A stretch of DNA of 64,000 nucleotides from an uncultured Methylophaga sp. (lineage in GTDB: Bacteria > Pseudomonadota > Gammaproteobacteria > Nitrosococcales > Methylophagaceae): contig NZ_CAMYKO010000004.1 of assembly GCF_947259025.1 (NCBI RefSeq), positions 62,001 to 126,000 of the forward strand. Reading direction: 5' to 3'. Below the pieces are notes generated by a model. It was not told the origin of the DNA and ran no database searches. It saw nothing but the letters and a program-made list of their open reading frames with translations. Below, in pieces: positions 1-10,174 of this stretch; position 1 is the stretch's first letter; every line of letters begins with the position of its first letter. A program made the position numbers and the translations under genes.

Positions 1-407
1 TGGCCCGCGATCGTGATCAAATAGCCCTGCAATATGTAAGTAATTTCAACACATTATGGCAAGTTAGCCTGCCTGCATTGACAAATTCGCTCAATTCTGG
101 GGAAAGTGTTGAATGGGCTACGGCTTTCGCGTATCTTAAACTCCTATCAGACGCTCCTGACAGCTTGATTTGTCGCAAGCAAAATCGGGAGACCGCAACC
201 GCAGTGACCAATAAGGCAAAACAGCTTGTTTTTCAAATGAATAAAAACAGTAAGTTAAATACTTATTCAGCTCAACTCACTGCCTGGGATATCGAATTAA
301 AACAGAAATCCATCAATCCGGGAACGACCGCCGATCTTGTCGCAGCAACGTTGTTGCTTTGGGCATTTGAGGATGGATTTTCTGCTGACAGAATTTCAGT
401 ACCATGA
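1..407 (+). CDS. CitG-like (triphosphoribosyl-dephospho-CoA synthase family) protein, C-terminal part
   Basis: The reading frame is open from the left edge of the window (first whole codon at base 3) to the TGA at 405-407, so only the C-terminal part of about 134 residues is visible. It begins ARDRDQIALQY and ends with an NPGTTADLVAA motif, both typical of the CitG/MdcB family. Homologues of this family sit in the tetrahydromethanopterin gene clusters of methylotrophs (Orf7 in Methylobacterium). Its place just before fae suggests the same role rather than citrate lyase cofactor synthesis. The exact reaction in C1-cofactor synthesis is not known to me. An internal TTG at 78 is not a real start. 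Family assignment is fairly safe and the role is inferred. Confidence 0.7.
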   Translation, partial: ARDRDQIALQYVSNFNTLWQVSLPALTNSLNSGESVEWATAFAYLKLLSDAPDSLICRKQNRETATAVTNKAKQLVFQMNKNSKLNTYSAQLTAWDIELKQKSINPGTTADLVAATLLLWAFEDGFSADRISVP

Positions 408-461
408 TGCATTCAGCGGACGGCACTGAGCAGGTGATACGTTCCTTTATTACGTATAAAC

Positions 462-483
462 CCTTCCTTGTCCGCAAGGAGGG
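462..483 (+). promoter_or_regulatory. Hairpin sequestering the fae ribosome binding site
   Basis: Bases 462-470 (CCTTCCTTG) pair with 475-483 (CAAGGAGGG) in a nine-pair stem with one G-U pair and a UNCG-type TCCG loop. The whole Shine-Dalgarno AAGGAGGG lies in the 3' arm, six A residues before the ATG at 490. The pairing is seen directly; a regulatory effect is inferred. A TATAAA at 455-460 could be a -10 element, but a start from it would remove part of the 5' arm. Confidence 0.55.
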
Positions 484-489
484 AAAAAA

Positions 490-1050
490 ATGAGCCTTTT
501 TGACAATTTTTTTGGAACAGGAAAATATAACATGCCAGTTATCGATCGCGTACTTGTAGGTGAATCTCTAGTCATCGAAGACGGTGACCTTGACAACGTC
601 GCTCACATTGACCTGATCATGGGCCCACGTGGCTCGGCTGCAGAAGATGCCTTCTGCCGCACTTTGACAGACCAGAAACAAGGGGTTAACGGTCTGTTGG
701 CTGTTGTTGCGCCTAACCTGATGGTTAAGCCAGCGACTGTGATGTTCAACAAAGTGACCATCAAAAACATGAAGCAAGCCGTACAAATGTTCGGCCCGGC
801 ACAGCGTGGTGTTTCCCTGGCTGTCGCTGAGTGTGTTGAAGATGGCACTATCCCGGCTGGTGAAGCGGATGACTGCTTCGTTTGTGTGGGTGTTTTCATC
901 TCTCCAACTGCTGACAGCGATGAGAAAATCCAGGACTGGAACTATCGCGCCACTAAAGAAGCTATCAAACGCGCGGTTGCCCGTGAACCGAAAGCGGCTG
1001 ACGTGGTAGCGCAATACAAATCTTCTGAACACCCATTCGGTGCCAAGTAA
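490..1050 (+). CDS. fae: Formaldehyde-activating enzyme (Fae)
   Basis: Fae joins formaldehyde to tetrahydromethanopterin to give methylene-H4MPT, the entry step of H4MPT-linked formaldehyde oxidation in the cytoplasm. The 186-residue product matches the family along its length: [18 protein letters not shown] with the expected active-site histidine (His39 here), [16 protein letters not shown] and [12 protein letters not shown], ending HPFGAK. The start at 490 has a very strong Shine-Dalgarno but adds 14 residues before [11 protein letters not shown], where most Fae proteins begin. An ATG at 532 with a weaker AGGA is the alternative. Codon use looks biased, as expected for an abundant protein. 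It is followed by a hairpin shared with the convergent HisA-like gene. Confidence 0.95.
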   Translation: MSLFDNFFGTGKYNMPVIDRVLVGESLVIEDGDLDNVAHIDLIMGPRGSAAEDAFCRTLTDQKQGVNGLLAVVAPNLMVKPATVMFNKVTIKNMKQAVQMFGPAQRGVSLAVAECVEDGTIPAGEADDCFVCVGVFISPTADSDEKIQDWNYRATKEAIKRAVAREPKAADVVAQYKSSEHPFGAK

Positions 1051-1068
1051 GATTTAAAGTTTAAGATG

Positions 1069-1094
1069 CACCGCCCTTCTCAGGAAGGGCGGTG
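1069..1094. terminator. Shared hairpin between convergent fae and HisA-like genes
   Basis: CACCGCCCTTC (1069-1079) and GAAGGGCGGTG (1084-1094) form a perfect 11-pair stem with a TCAG loop. The loop contains the stop codon of the minus-strand gene. The T-runs on both sides are weak, so termination strength is uncertain. Its position between two convergent genes suits a bidirectional terminator. Confidence 0.65.
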
Positions 1095-1799
1095 TTCTTG
1101 CTCCAGCCAATAGGCCACGGACTGCCTGTCCAGTTGACCAGTGTGTAAAGCACTGGCAACCAATGCCCCTGTGACCTTATTTTTTTCCAGCGTTAGCAAA
1201 TCCCGCTGATCGCGAACCCCCCCCGCCATATACCATTGAATGTCATCACGGCAGGCCTGCAACTGCTTTAACCAGTCCACCGCCGGCCCCTGATTAGCAC
1301 CCACATGATCCAGACTCATCACAATGACTCTTTCCGGCCATAACTTCGACTTTTCTAGTAAACCGGGAGGCCCCAGCACGCGGCCATGATGCCGATCCAG
1401 CGACAGCACCAGTTTTTGCTGATTGTCCTTGTGGCTAAGCAACTCAACCTGTTTCAGACTTTCACTGCCAATCACCAGGCGCAGGTTATGTATTGTCTGG
1501 TAGGCCTCTGAATCTTGTTGCTGTGCTATCCCGCTATCCAGCCAGAACTCCACCTGTGGGAAACGCGCTGTTAAGTCCCGGTAAAATTCAGGCTGTTGAT
1601 GACCCTGCGTTATGGCATCCAGATCGGCAATATAAAATCGTGGAAACGGTAACCAGGCCAACAGATCAGCAATGACCTCTGCGGGCTCGGTGGCGGATGT
1701 CAGTTGTGACTCAAGCAAAGGGTAAGCCTGTCTGTCTCCCCCCCTGGCGTGAACCACCCTGCCACCCTGAATATCAAGGACCGGTATAATCTGCAACAT
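1080..1799 (-). CDS. HisA-related TIM-barrel protein of the C1-cofactor gene set
   Basis: The 239-residue product starts MLQIIPVLDIQGGRVVHA and contains FYIADLDAI, SLDHVGANQGP and YMAGGVRD, the phosphate-binding TIM-barrel pattern of the HisA/HisF superfamily. HisA-like proteins of the COG1411 type accompany methanofuran and H4MPT genes in archaea and methylotrophs, and the neighbours here are such genes, so a cofactor role is more likely than histidine synthesis. The reaction is unknown to me. The open frame runs on upstream to 2216, but the ATG at 1799 gives the normal HisA N-terminus. That start is only 15 bases from the divergent ligase start at 1815. No clear Shine-Dalgarno is visible. 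Confidence 0.75.
   Translation of the reverse strand: MLQIIPVLDIQGGRVVHARGGDRQAYPLLESQLTSATEPAEVIADLLAWLPFPRFYIADLDAITQGHQQPEFYRDLTARFPQVEFWLDSGIAQQQDSEAYQTIHNLRLVIGSESLKQVELLSHKDNQQKLVLSLDRHHGRVLGPPGLLEKSKLWPERVIVMSLDHVGANQGPAVDWLKQLQACRDDIQWYMAGGVRDQRDLLTLEKNKVTGALVASALHTGQLDRQSVAYWLEQEHRPS
1785..1790 (+). promoter_or_regulatory. Candidate -10 element for the cofactor operon
   Basis: A perfect TATAAT lies 25 bases before the ATG at 1815, inside the first codons of the divergent HisA-like gene. No matching -35 hexamer is visible, so an activator-dependent promoter or chance are both possible. Confidence 0.3.
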
Positions 1800-1814
1800 A
1801 ATGTAATCTGAGCT

Positions 1815-2762
1815 ATGACGATTTTTATCTACGAACATCTTACCAGCGGCGCGCTGGCCGACACCGTCTTTTCCGAAGGATTGCTGCGTGAAGGTGATTT
1901 GATGCTGCAGGCCATATGCCGGGATCTGCTGGTACTGGGGCATACACTTTGTGTCATGCGTGATGCCCGTTTGCCAGCCATTGAAGCCCAGCCCGAGCTC
2001 AGACAGATCCGCATCACGACTGAGTCTGATTATGCTGCGGCCTGGCTGCAATGCCAGCGCGATTATCAGCAGTTTATTGTGATTGCGCCGGAAACCGGCA
2101 AAGTGCTTGAGCAACTGGTCCGGCAACTGGAGCAGAACAATAAGACTCACCTGGGCGCCACTGCCGATGCCATTGCCCAATGCAGCGATAAACAGCACTG
2201 TGCTCAACTGCTGCAAAGGGCGGGCTTGCCAACCCCTGAAAGCTGGCTGGCCCCTGATTGGGCTTCACAGGCTGCAGGTGAAGATAAAAAGTGGGTGTGC
2301 AAGCCCATTGATGGCGCTGGCTGTGAAGACACCTTTCTAATGGACACACAAACGCTGAGCGGTTTTATAACCCGGCAGACTGAGGCGCATCGACAACAGC
2401 TGATGGTTCAACCTTACATTGAAGGTATCGCGCTGAGCATCAACCTGTTCATCGATGATGAAATTGAATTATTGTCCGTCAACCGCCAGCATCTCTCACA
2501 AAGCGGCTCGCAACTGCATCTGGATTATTGTCAGCCGGGTTGTGACGATCTGCTTGAGAAACAGCAGGCATTAAAACTGGCCCGGCAGATTCATGCTACG
2601 ATTCCCGGCTTATGGGGGTTTATCGGTGTTGATCTGGTTTTGTCTGATAAGGCACTGTGGATTATCGACATCAACCCCCGGTTAACGCTTTCCTATGCCG
2701 AGCCGGCCATCAGACTCAACACTAATCCGGCCCTGGCTCTGCATCGAAAATTACGCTTATGA
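1815..2762 (+). CDS. ATP-grasp ligase, probable MfnD-like tyramine/tyrosine-glutamate ligase
   Basis: This 315-residue protein has the ATP-grasp pattern: a nucleotide-binding CKPIDGAGCED near residue 160, VQPYIEG in the middle and a metal-binding DINPRLTLSY near residue 285. ATP-grasp enzymes join a carboxylate to an amine using ATP. MfnD of methanogens adds glutamate to tyramine during methanofuran synthesis, and the next genes encode MfnF- and MfnE-like proteins, so that role is likely here. It is the first gene of a five-gene operon and overlaps the next by four bases (ATGA). The fold is safe. The substrate, tyramine or tyrosine, is inferred from context. Confidence 0.7.
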   Translation: MTIFIYEHLTSGALADTVFSEGLLREGDLMLQAICRDLLVLGHTLCVMRDARLPAIEAQPELRQIRITTESDYAAAWLQCQRDYQQFIVIAPETGKVLEQLVRQLEQNNKTHLGATADAIAQCSDKQHCAQLLQRAGLPTPESWLAPDWASQAAGEDKKWVCKPIDGAGCEDTFLMDTQTLSGFITRQTEAHRQQLMVQPYIEGIALSINLFIDDEIELLSVNRQHLSQSGSQLHLDYCQPGCDDLLEKQQALKLARQIHATIPGLWGFIGVDLVLSDKALWIIDINPRLTLSYAEPAIRLNTNPALALHRKLRL

Positions 2763-3799
2763 CACAACAACAGACTGGATATTGCGGCTGGGATATCGGC
2801 GGTGCCCACCTTAAAGTCGCCCGCTGCGATCATAACGGCCAATTGCAAACCGTGCGCCAATACCCCTGTGCTTTGTGGCGGGGTATCGACGAACTGGCGA
2901 CGGTGCTACAAAAGGTTATTGACGAGCTCGACTGTCAGGCCGATATCCATGCTATTACCATGACCGGTGAACTGGTTGATGCCTTCAGCAACCGCCGCCA
3001 GGGTGTGGCAGCCATCATCGACTGTGTGGCTCAGACGCTGCCCGCCTCTTTATCTCATGTCTTTGCCGGTGACCGGGGCTGGCTATCTTTCGAGCAGGCC
3101 AAAAACCAATGGCAGTCAGTGGCTTCGATGAACTGGCAGGCCAGCGCCATGCTGGCGGCAAACCAACTGGACACGGGTCTGTTTGTCGATATCGGCAGCA
3201 CCACCTGCGATATCGTGCCTTTCCAGCAACAGCACATTCAGCCCCGCGGTTACAGCGATCATGAAAGACAACGTGATGGCGGACTGGTCTACACCGGCGC
3301 CATCCGCACACCGCTGATGGCCATCAGCAATAAGGCACCGCTGCATGGTTATTTTGTGCCCCTGGCCGCCGAGTGGTTTGCCAGCAGCGCTGATATCTGG
3401 TGCCTGCTGGATGAGCTGGGCGAAGCACAGATCCAGGATAGCAGTGCTGACGGCCAGCCCTGGCAAAAGCCATACTGCCGCCAGCGGCTGGCACGGATGC
3501 TGGGTACTGATGCCGAGGCCGCCAGCGATGATGAATGGCAGCAGGTCGCCCGCTGGTTTGCTGACAAACAACTGCAAACTATCCTGGAAGGTTGTTTCCA
3601 GGTCATCAGTGCTTCAGGACTGCCTGCTACTGCACCGCTGGTCGGTGCTGGTGTCGGCCGCTTTATGGCGAAAGCCTGCGCTCGACGCCTGAACCGGCCT
3701 TATCTCGATTTCAGTGAGCTATGTCAGCATACCGATGCCGCCGCCGATCATGCGCCGGCCACTGCATTGGCCCTTCTGGCAAAACAACAGTTGTCGTAA
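2759..3799 (+). CDS. mfnF: MfnF-like ASKHA-fold protein (H4MPT-linked C1 transfer pathway protein)
   Basis: The 346-residue product shows two phosphate-loop motifs of the actin/hexokinase/Hsp70 fold, GWDIGGAHLKVA near residue 10 and FVDIGSTTCDIVPF near residue 142, plus a late GAGVGRF. This is the COG1548/hydantoinase-like family found with H4MPT genes in methylotrophs. In methanogens MfnF condenses the aminomethylfuran diphosphate with glutamyl-tyramine to form the methanofuran core. It overlaps the preceding ligase by four bases and is nine bases from pabB, so translation is probably coupled. Family assignment is strong and the reaction is taken from the archaeal enzyme. Confidence 0.75.
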   Translation: MTQQQTGYCGWDIGGAHLKVARCDHNGQLQTVRQYPCALWRGIDELATVLQKVIDELDCQADIHAITMTGELVDAFSNRRQGVAAIIDCVAQTLPASLSHVFAGDRGWLSFEQAKNQWQSVASMNWQASAMLAANQLDTGLFVDIGSTTCDIVPFQQQHIQPRGYSDHERQRDGGLVYTGAIRTPLMAISNKAPLHGYFVPLAAEWFASSADIWCLLDELGEAQIQDSSADGQPWQKPYCRQRLARMLGTDAEAASDDEWQQVARWFADKQLQTILEGCFQVISASGLPATAPLVGAGVGRFMAKACARRLNRPYLDFSELCQHTDAAADHAPATALALLAKQQLS

Positions 3800-3808
3800 A
3801 ATAGCCGG

Positions 3809-5200
3809 ATGAGTCAGTCACGCCCACCGCTCTGCCATGAACTGCCCTATCCCGGTGACAGTGCCCGTTATTTTAATCAACTGCGGCAACATCACTGGCC
3901 CGTCATGCTGGACAGTGCCAACACCGATCCGGTCAGTGGTCGTTATGACATTCTGGCGGCCGATCCCTTTATCACCCTGGAAACCCGCGGCGAGACCACG
4001 ACCATCTCAGAACATGGTGAGCAGCGCTTTTCCGGTGATGATCCTTTTGCCCTACTCGATGGGCTGCTGAAACCGCGTCAGCAAACCTATACCGACCTGC
4101 CATTTGCCGGCGGCGCTATTGGTTACTTCGGCTATGATCTGGGCCGTCGCATTGAAAAGCTGCCGACAAGTGCGGCCGATGCTGAACATATTCCTGATAT
4201 GGCGGTGGGCATTTATGACTGGGCAGTGATCACCGACCACCAGCAACAACGCTGCTGGCTGGCCAGTTTTGGCCTGAACCCCGACACCCAGGCGCAGTGG
4301 TCAACATTGATTGCCCTGTTCAGCGAAGCCAAGAACGAGAATGAAACCGATCCCTTCCATGTTGAGGGCAGTTTGCAATGCAATCTCAGCAAGGCTGAGT
4401 ACATCAAGGCATTTCAGCGTATTCAACATTATATTACCGAAGGCGACTGCTATCAGGTCAACCTTGCCAAGCGCTTTGAAATCCAAGCCCAGGGTGATCC
4501 CTGGTTTGCCTATCAGCGTCTGCGGCAACAGAATGCCGCGCCGTTTTCAGCCTATTTCAGCTCCGGCGAAGTCACGGTAATGAGTTCCTCACCGGAGCGG
4601 CTGTTACAAATGCATCAGGGCCAGGTGGAAACCAAGCCGATAAAAGGCACCCGCCCCCGGGATCTGAACAATGCCGACAATGACCGGGCTTTGGCGGAAG
4701 CTTTGCAACAGAGCATTAAGGATCGGGCAGAAAACCTGATGATCGTAGATTTGCTGCGTAATGACCTGGGTAAAGTCTGCCGGCCCGGAACCATCAGCGT
4801 TCCCCGCCCTTTCGCACTGGAAAGCTTTGCCACCGTGCATCACCTGGTCAGCACTATTACCGGCCAGTTAGCCCGGGCGCAATCGGCAGTGTCCTTACTG
4901 CGGGCCTGCTTTCCCGGTGGCTCGATTACCGGTGCGCCCAAATTACGGGCGATGGAAATTATCGAAGAGCTGGAACCCAACCGCCGTGGTGTCTATTGCG
5001 GCAGCATCGGTTATATCGGTTTTGATGGCAATATGGATACCAATATCACCATCCGCACCCTGGTGTTCAGCGACCACAGGCTGCGCTTCTGGGCCGGGGG
5101 TGGTATCGTAGCAGACTCTCAGGAAGAGGCTGAATATCAGGAGGTACACGATAAAGCCGCAGCGATGCTGCGCTTGATCGAGGAATTACAGCAAACATGA
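3809..5200 (+). CDS. pabB: Aminodeoxychorismate synthase component I (PabB)
   Basis: PabB aminates chorismate to 4-amino-4-deoxychorismate, the precursor of p-aminobenzoate for folate and for tetrahydromethanopterin. The 463-residue protein has the chorismate-binding fold. PIKGTRPR near residue 276 carries the lysine that marks PabB, where TrpE has alanine. SSPERLL, DRAENLMIVDLLRNDLG and FPGGSITGAPKLRAMEII follow, and YCGSIGYIGFDG is near the end. It lies inside the cofactor operon and overlaps the following kinase gene by four bases. This suggests dedicated p-aminobenzoate supply for H4MPT. No glutamine amidotransferase (PabA) gene is in the window. Confidence 0.92.
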   Translation: MSQSRPPLCHELPYPGDSARYFNQLRQHHWPVMLDSANTDPVSGRYDILAADPFITLETRGETTTISEHGEQRFSGDDPFALLDGLLKPRQQTYTDLPFAGGAIGYFGYDLGRRIEKLPTSAADAEHIPDMAVGIYDWAVITDHQQQRCWLASFGLNPDTQAQWSTLIALFSEAKNENETDPFHVEGSLQCNLSKAEYIKAFQRIQHYITEGDCYQVNLAKRFEIQAQGDPWFAYQRLRQQNAAPFSAYFSSGEVTVMSSSPERLLQMHQGQVETKPIKGTRPRDLNNADNDRALAEALQQSIKDRAENLMIVDLLRNDLGKVCRPGTISVPRPFALESFATVHHLVSTITGQLARAQSAVSLLRACFPGGSITGAPKLRAMEIIEELEPNRRGVYCGSIGYIGFDGNMDTNITIRTLVFSDHRLRFWAGGGIVADSQEEAEYQEVHDKAAAMLRLIEELQQT

Positions 5201-5778
5201 GAGTGATAAAACTGGGCGGTAGCCTTTTTCATACACCGGAACTCAGACAGTGGCTGGAACTGCTGGATAGCGCCAGTCAGCAGGACACCGTGGTCATCGT
5301 CCCCGGCGGCGGACCGTTCGCCGATGAAGTACGTCACGCACAGCGCCTGCACCGCTTCAGTGACAGCAGTGCCCATCATATGGCATTACTGGCGATGGCC
5401 CAGTTCGGCCTGTTGATTGCTGATCTGGCACCTGAAAGTCAGATTTTCTATTACCCTCAACAGGATCCGCAGCAACTACCGCCGGGCTTACACGTCTGGC
5501 TGCCCGATCGCAGCCTGTTGGAGTCAAGTGAGATTTCCCATAGCTGGGATGTGAGCTCCGACAGCTTGGCACTCTGGCTTAGCCAGGAATTGGAAGCCGA
5601 TGAACTGGTCATGATCAAACGCAGCACCGTGGTTTCCAGCCGTATTCAGGCATTGATTCAACATGGTGTTATCGACAAAGGCTTCACCTCGCTCTACCAG
5701 AGAAAGCCGGTGCTGACCAAGTTATTCCATTTTCAGCAACAGGCGCTGTTCCCTGATAACGGCCTGGTTTTACGATGA
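5197..5778 (+). CDS. mfnE: MfnE-like amino acid kinase family protein
   Basis: The 193-residue product is a short amino-acid-kinase-fold protein with VIKLGGSLF at the N-terminus, VIVPGGGPFADEVR near residue 33 and a late VDKGF-like VIDKGFTSLY. MfnE of methanogens phosphorylates aminomethylfuran phosphate to the diphosphate used by MfnF, and an MfnF-like gene is two places upstream. The gene overlaps both neighbours by four bases (ATGA), the strongest coupling in this operon. Other kinases of this fold, such as aspartate or uridylate kinase, are longer. The context supports MfnE. Confidence 0.75.
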   Translation: MRVIKLGGSLFHTPELRQWLELLDSASQQDTVVIVPGGGPFADEVRHAQRLHRFSDSSAHHMALLAMAQFGLLIADLAPESQIFYYPQQDPQQLPPGLHVWLPDRSLLESSEISHSWDVSSDSLALWLSQELEADELVMIKRSTVVSSRIQALIQHGVIDKGFTSLYQRKPVLTKLFHFQQQALFPDNGLVLR

Positions 5779-6906
5779 ACCAGCCGCTGCCGGTAAGCGA
5801 AGCTAATCGCTTGCTGCAACAACTGTTTGCTGGCAGTGCAGCGGATTTAAACCTGTTGCCTGCCAACTCACAGGCTCTACTGGAAGAAGCCGAACAGCAG
5901 CGCAGCGCCGACCAGGCTGCCCATATGACACCCCGCCGGCTCGCCCCCTACAGCCTGTTGGGAATGCAACTGGCCGGCCTGCACCAGGGTAACTTGCTGT
6001 CAGCAGCGCTCTACCCTGAGCTAAAGCAAGCAGAAAGCGACACCCTGGACTGGCTGAAAAGCTTGTTCTACCTGCCTTATGCCCAGTTCAGTCATGGCGG
6101 CAGCTATAACAACCTGCAGGCTCTTTGGCAGGCCCGTGATCAGGACGGCCATAACCGCAGTACCGTCTATGCCAGTCAGGCCTGCCATTATTCGATTGCC
6201 AAAGCCTGCCGTATTCTGGGTCTGGAACTGCAACTGATTGAGACCGATGACCGGGAACAAATGCTTGTCGACGAGCTGGCTAAAGCTTGTGCAGACAAAC
6301 CACCGCTGGCAGTGGTGCTGACTGCCGGCACACCGGTGTCAGGCGGTTGGGATCCGCTTGATGAAGCATTGGAGCTTGCCGGACAAACCGGTAGCTGGGT
6401 CCATATTGATGCGGCGTGGGGCGGCGCTTTATGGACGCTGGAAACGGCTTCACTGCGGTCTGTGAGTGGACAGGCTGACAGCCTGGGCTTTGATCCGCAC
6501 AAGGCGCTGTTTCAGCCCCGTCCCTGCAGTGTCTATTTCAGCCGTCATGAATTGTCAGCTACACAAGAAACCGCTTATCTGAGAGATGCACCGAAAGACC
6601 GGCTGGCCGGCTCTCATGGCGCAGAACTGTTTCTGCCTTTATGGCTGAATCTGCAAATGCTGGGACAGCAGTGGTTTACTGAACAAACCCGCCAGCGCCT
6701 GGCCCAGGCTGATCTTTTTGCCCGGCAGCTATCACAGCTCACAGACGGTTTGGTGTTGAATAACGGCAACGGCATCATCTGCTTCTCCGCCCCGGTGGGC
6801 GCTTTACAGAATTTGGTGGCTGACGGCGTGCTGTCTTGCGCGCGCCTGAATGGTCAAAACGTGTACCGGGTGGTCTTTACCAGTTATAGCACCCGGGCCG
6901 ATGCGC

Positions 6907-6935
<29 letters not shown>
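5775..6935 (+). CDS. PLP-dependent group II decarboxylase-like protein (MfnA-like)
   Basis: The 386-residue protein has the group II decarboxylase signature: a cofactor-stacking histidine in ACHYSIAKA (His138), the aspartate of HIDAAWGGA near residue 210 and the Schiff-base lysine in FDPHKALFQP (Lys243). It is the last gene of the methylofuran operon, overlapping the kinase gene by four bases. MfnA of methanogens makes tyramine from tyrosine, and aspartate decarboxylation is another activity of relatives. Tyramine supply for the cofactor is the simplest reading here. Its 3' end overlaps the convergent damX-like gene by 29 bases, with no terminator between them. Confidence 0.7.
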
Positions 6936-8463
<1,528 letters not shown>

Positions 8464-8478
8464 CGCTGATTCACGCTC

Positions 8479-9558
8479 CTAAGCCTGAAAAAAATCCAGC
8501 GTTTGCTGCAGCTTGGCTTTATCATAATCATCACTGATCACGGCTTTGCCAATGCCCCTGAGCAGGATCAGTCTGATCACGCCATCCTGAACTTTTTTAT
8601 CTACCGCCATCAAATCCATAAACTGCTGCGGACTCATCCCCTTCGGCCCGGTCACTGGCAGGCCGGCTTGTTCAAACAGGGTTTTGATTCTGCTGACATC
8701 TGACTCAGACATCCAGCCCATTCGGGCTGACAGATCGGCCGCCATTAACATGCCGGTGGCGATGGCCTCACCATGCAGCCAGTTGCCATAGCCCATGCCG
8801 GTCTCAATCGCGTGACCGAAGGTGTGGCCCAGATTGAGCAAAGCCCTGACGCCCTGCTCGGTTTCGTCTTTGGCGACCACATCGGCCTTATCCTGGCAGG
8901 AGCGCTCTATGGCATAAGCCAGTGCAGCCGGATCGCGGGACGTGAGCTTATCAATGTTCTCCTCCAGCCAGTCGAAAAAGGCCGGATCACTGATGAGTCC
9001 GTATTTGATAACTTCAGCGATCCCTGAAGCCAGTTGACGATCTTCCAGAGTATTGAGCGTGTTGGTATCAGCAATAACGCACTGTGGCTGATAAAACGCC
9101 CCAATCATGTTTTTACCCAAAGCGTGGTTAACCGCGGTCTTACCGCCCACTGAGGAGTCAACCTGTGACAACAGCGTGGTAGGCACCTGGATAAAAGGCA
9201 CGCCACGCTGGTAGCAGGCAGCGGCAAAGCCCGCCATATCGCCAATCACACCGCCGCCTAAAGCGAGCAGCGTGACCTTGCGCGAAAACCGCGAGGCCAG
9301 CAATTTATCAAACACCTGGTTCAGTACTTCCAGCGTTTTGAACTGCTCACCATCGGGCAGCACGACGGCCTCGGTCTGATAGCCATCAAGGCTGGCCACA
9401 AGCCGATCCAGATAAAGCGGCGCAATGGTTTCATTGGTGACCACCAACACTTCTTTGCCTTTGATATGCTGCTGCAACAGGGATTGCTGCGACAGTAAGT
9501 CCTTACCGATATAAATCGGGTAGCTGCGGTCAGCCAGTGCGACGTTTAAGGTTTTCAT
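8479..9558 (-). CDS. aroB: 3-Dehydroquinate synthase
   Basis: AroB converts DAHP to 3-dehydroquinate, the second step of the shikimate pathway, using NAD and a divalent metal in the cytoplasm. The 359-residue length is usual. Visible motifs are DGEQFKT, the NAD-binding [34 protein letters not shown] with catalytic residues, and the metal-binding histidines in [11 protein letters not shown] and HGEAIATGM. The start overlaps the aroK stop by four bases. Its chorismate product line also feeds the pabB gene of the cofactor operon, although that operon is transcribed in the opposite direction. Confidence 0.97.
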   Translation of the reverse strand: MKTLNVALADRSYPIYIGKDLLSQQSLLQQHIKGKEVLVVTNETIAPLYLDRLVASLDGYQTEAVVLPDGEQFKTLEVLNQVFDKLLASRFSRKVTLLALGGGVIGDMAGFAAACYQRGVPFIQVPTTLLSQVDSSVGGKTAVNHALGKNMIGAFYQPQCVIADTNTLNTLEDRQLASGIAEVIKYGLISDPAFFDWLEENIDKLTSRDPAALAYAIERSCQDKADVVAKDETEQGVRALLNLGHTFGHAIETGMGYGNWLHGEAIATGMLMAADLSARMGWMSESDVSRIKTLFEQAGLPVTGPKGMSPQQFMDLMAVDKKVQDGVIRLILLRGIGKAVISDDYDKAKLQQTLDFFQA

Positions 9559-10091
9559 GACGTCTTATTATCTTTTCCTGTCTTTTTGAGCTTTCTGATC
9601 ACTTCATTCACCGTGTGTTGAATAGACTGATCACTGGTTTTTAATACGATATCAGCCACTTGTCGATATAGTGGATCCCGGCTTTGCAGTAAGTCATTAA
9701 TTTTCTGACGGCGATCCCCATTTTGCAGCAGAGGCCGTTTCTTATCCCTGGCAGTGCGCCGGTACAGCTGCTCAGCCGTGGCCGACAAATAAATCACATG
9801 GCCGCGGGCTTTGAGCCAGTTACGGTTTTGTTCCGATAGCACCACCCCGCCGCCAGTGGCCAGAACGATATTCTCCATCGCCGATAGTTCTTCTATCGCC
9901 CGTGCCTCGCGCTCCCTGAAACCGGCTTCGCCTTCCATTTCAAATATCCAGGAAATCGACACGCCGGTGCGCTGTTCAATGACCTTATCACTGTCATAGA
10001 ACTTTTTATGTAATGCCTTGGCCAATTGCCGGCCGATGGTCGATTTACCCGCCCCCATCGGCCCAACAAGGAATATATTACCTGATATCAA
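9555..10091 (-). CDS. aroK: Shikimate kinase
   Basis: AroK phosphorylates shikimate with ATP. The 178-residue protein begins [24 protein letters not shown], with the Walker A loop at about residues 11-18. The DSD shikimate-binding motif, FREREARAI and LATGGGVVL follow, and [12 protein letters not shown] forms the lid. It is coupled to aroB by a four-base overlap. A terminator hairpin lies between pilQ and aroK, so aroK probably has its own promoter or receives only read-through from the pil operon. Confidence 0.96.
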   Translation of the reverse strand: MISGNIFLVGPMGAGKSTIGRQLAKALHKKFYDSDKVIEQRTGVSISWIFEMEGEAGFREREARAIEELSAMENIVLATGGGVVLSEQNRNWLKARGHVIYLSATAEQLYRRTARDKKRPLLQNGDRRQKINDLLQSRDPLYRQVADIVLKTSDQSIQHTVNEVIRKLKKTGKDNKTS

Positions 10092-10117
10092 AAGCCTGCC
10101 CTTGAATTCCTGATCAC

Positions 10118-10145
10118 AAAAAAGCCGGATCAGTCTGATCCGGCT
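10118..10145 (-). terminator. Rho-independent terminator after pilQ
   Basis: AGCCGGATCA (10123-10132) and TGATCCGGCT (10136-10145) form a perfect ten-pair stem with a three-base loop. On the minus strand the stem is followed by six T residues, the classic intrinsic terminator form for the pil operon. Confidence 0.85.
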
Positions 10146-10174
10146 CTTTGATTAATAAAGCGCTGCAGGGAATT

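Noticed and set aside
498-531. Promoter with TTGACA and TATAAC inside the 5' end of fae
   Set aside because: The hexamers are about 20 bases apart and would give a leaderless transcript for the internal start; chance is more likely.
1080-1799. Histidine biosynthesis hisA
   Set aside because: Only superfamily motifs are shared, no other his gene is near, and all neighbours are C1-cofactor genes. It cannot be fully excluded.
1080-2216. A 378-residue minus-strand protein
   Set aside because: The extra N-terminal part is antisense to the ATP-grasp gene. The HisA-like N-terminus begins at the ATG at 1799.
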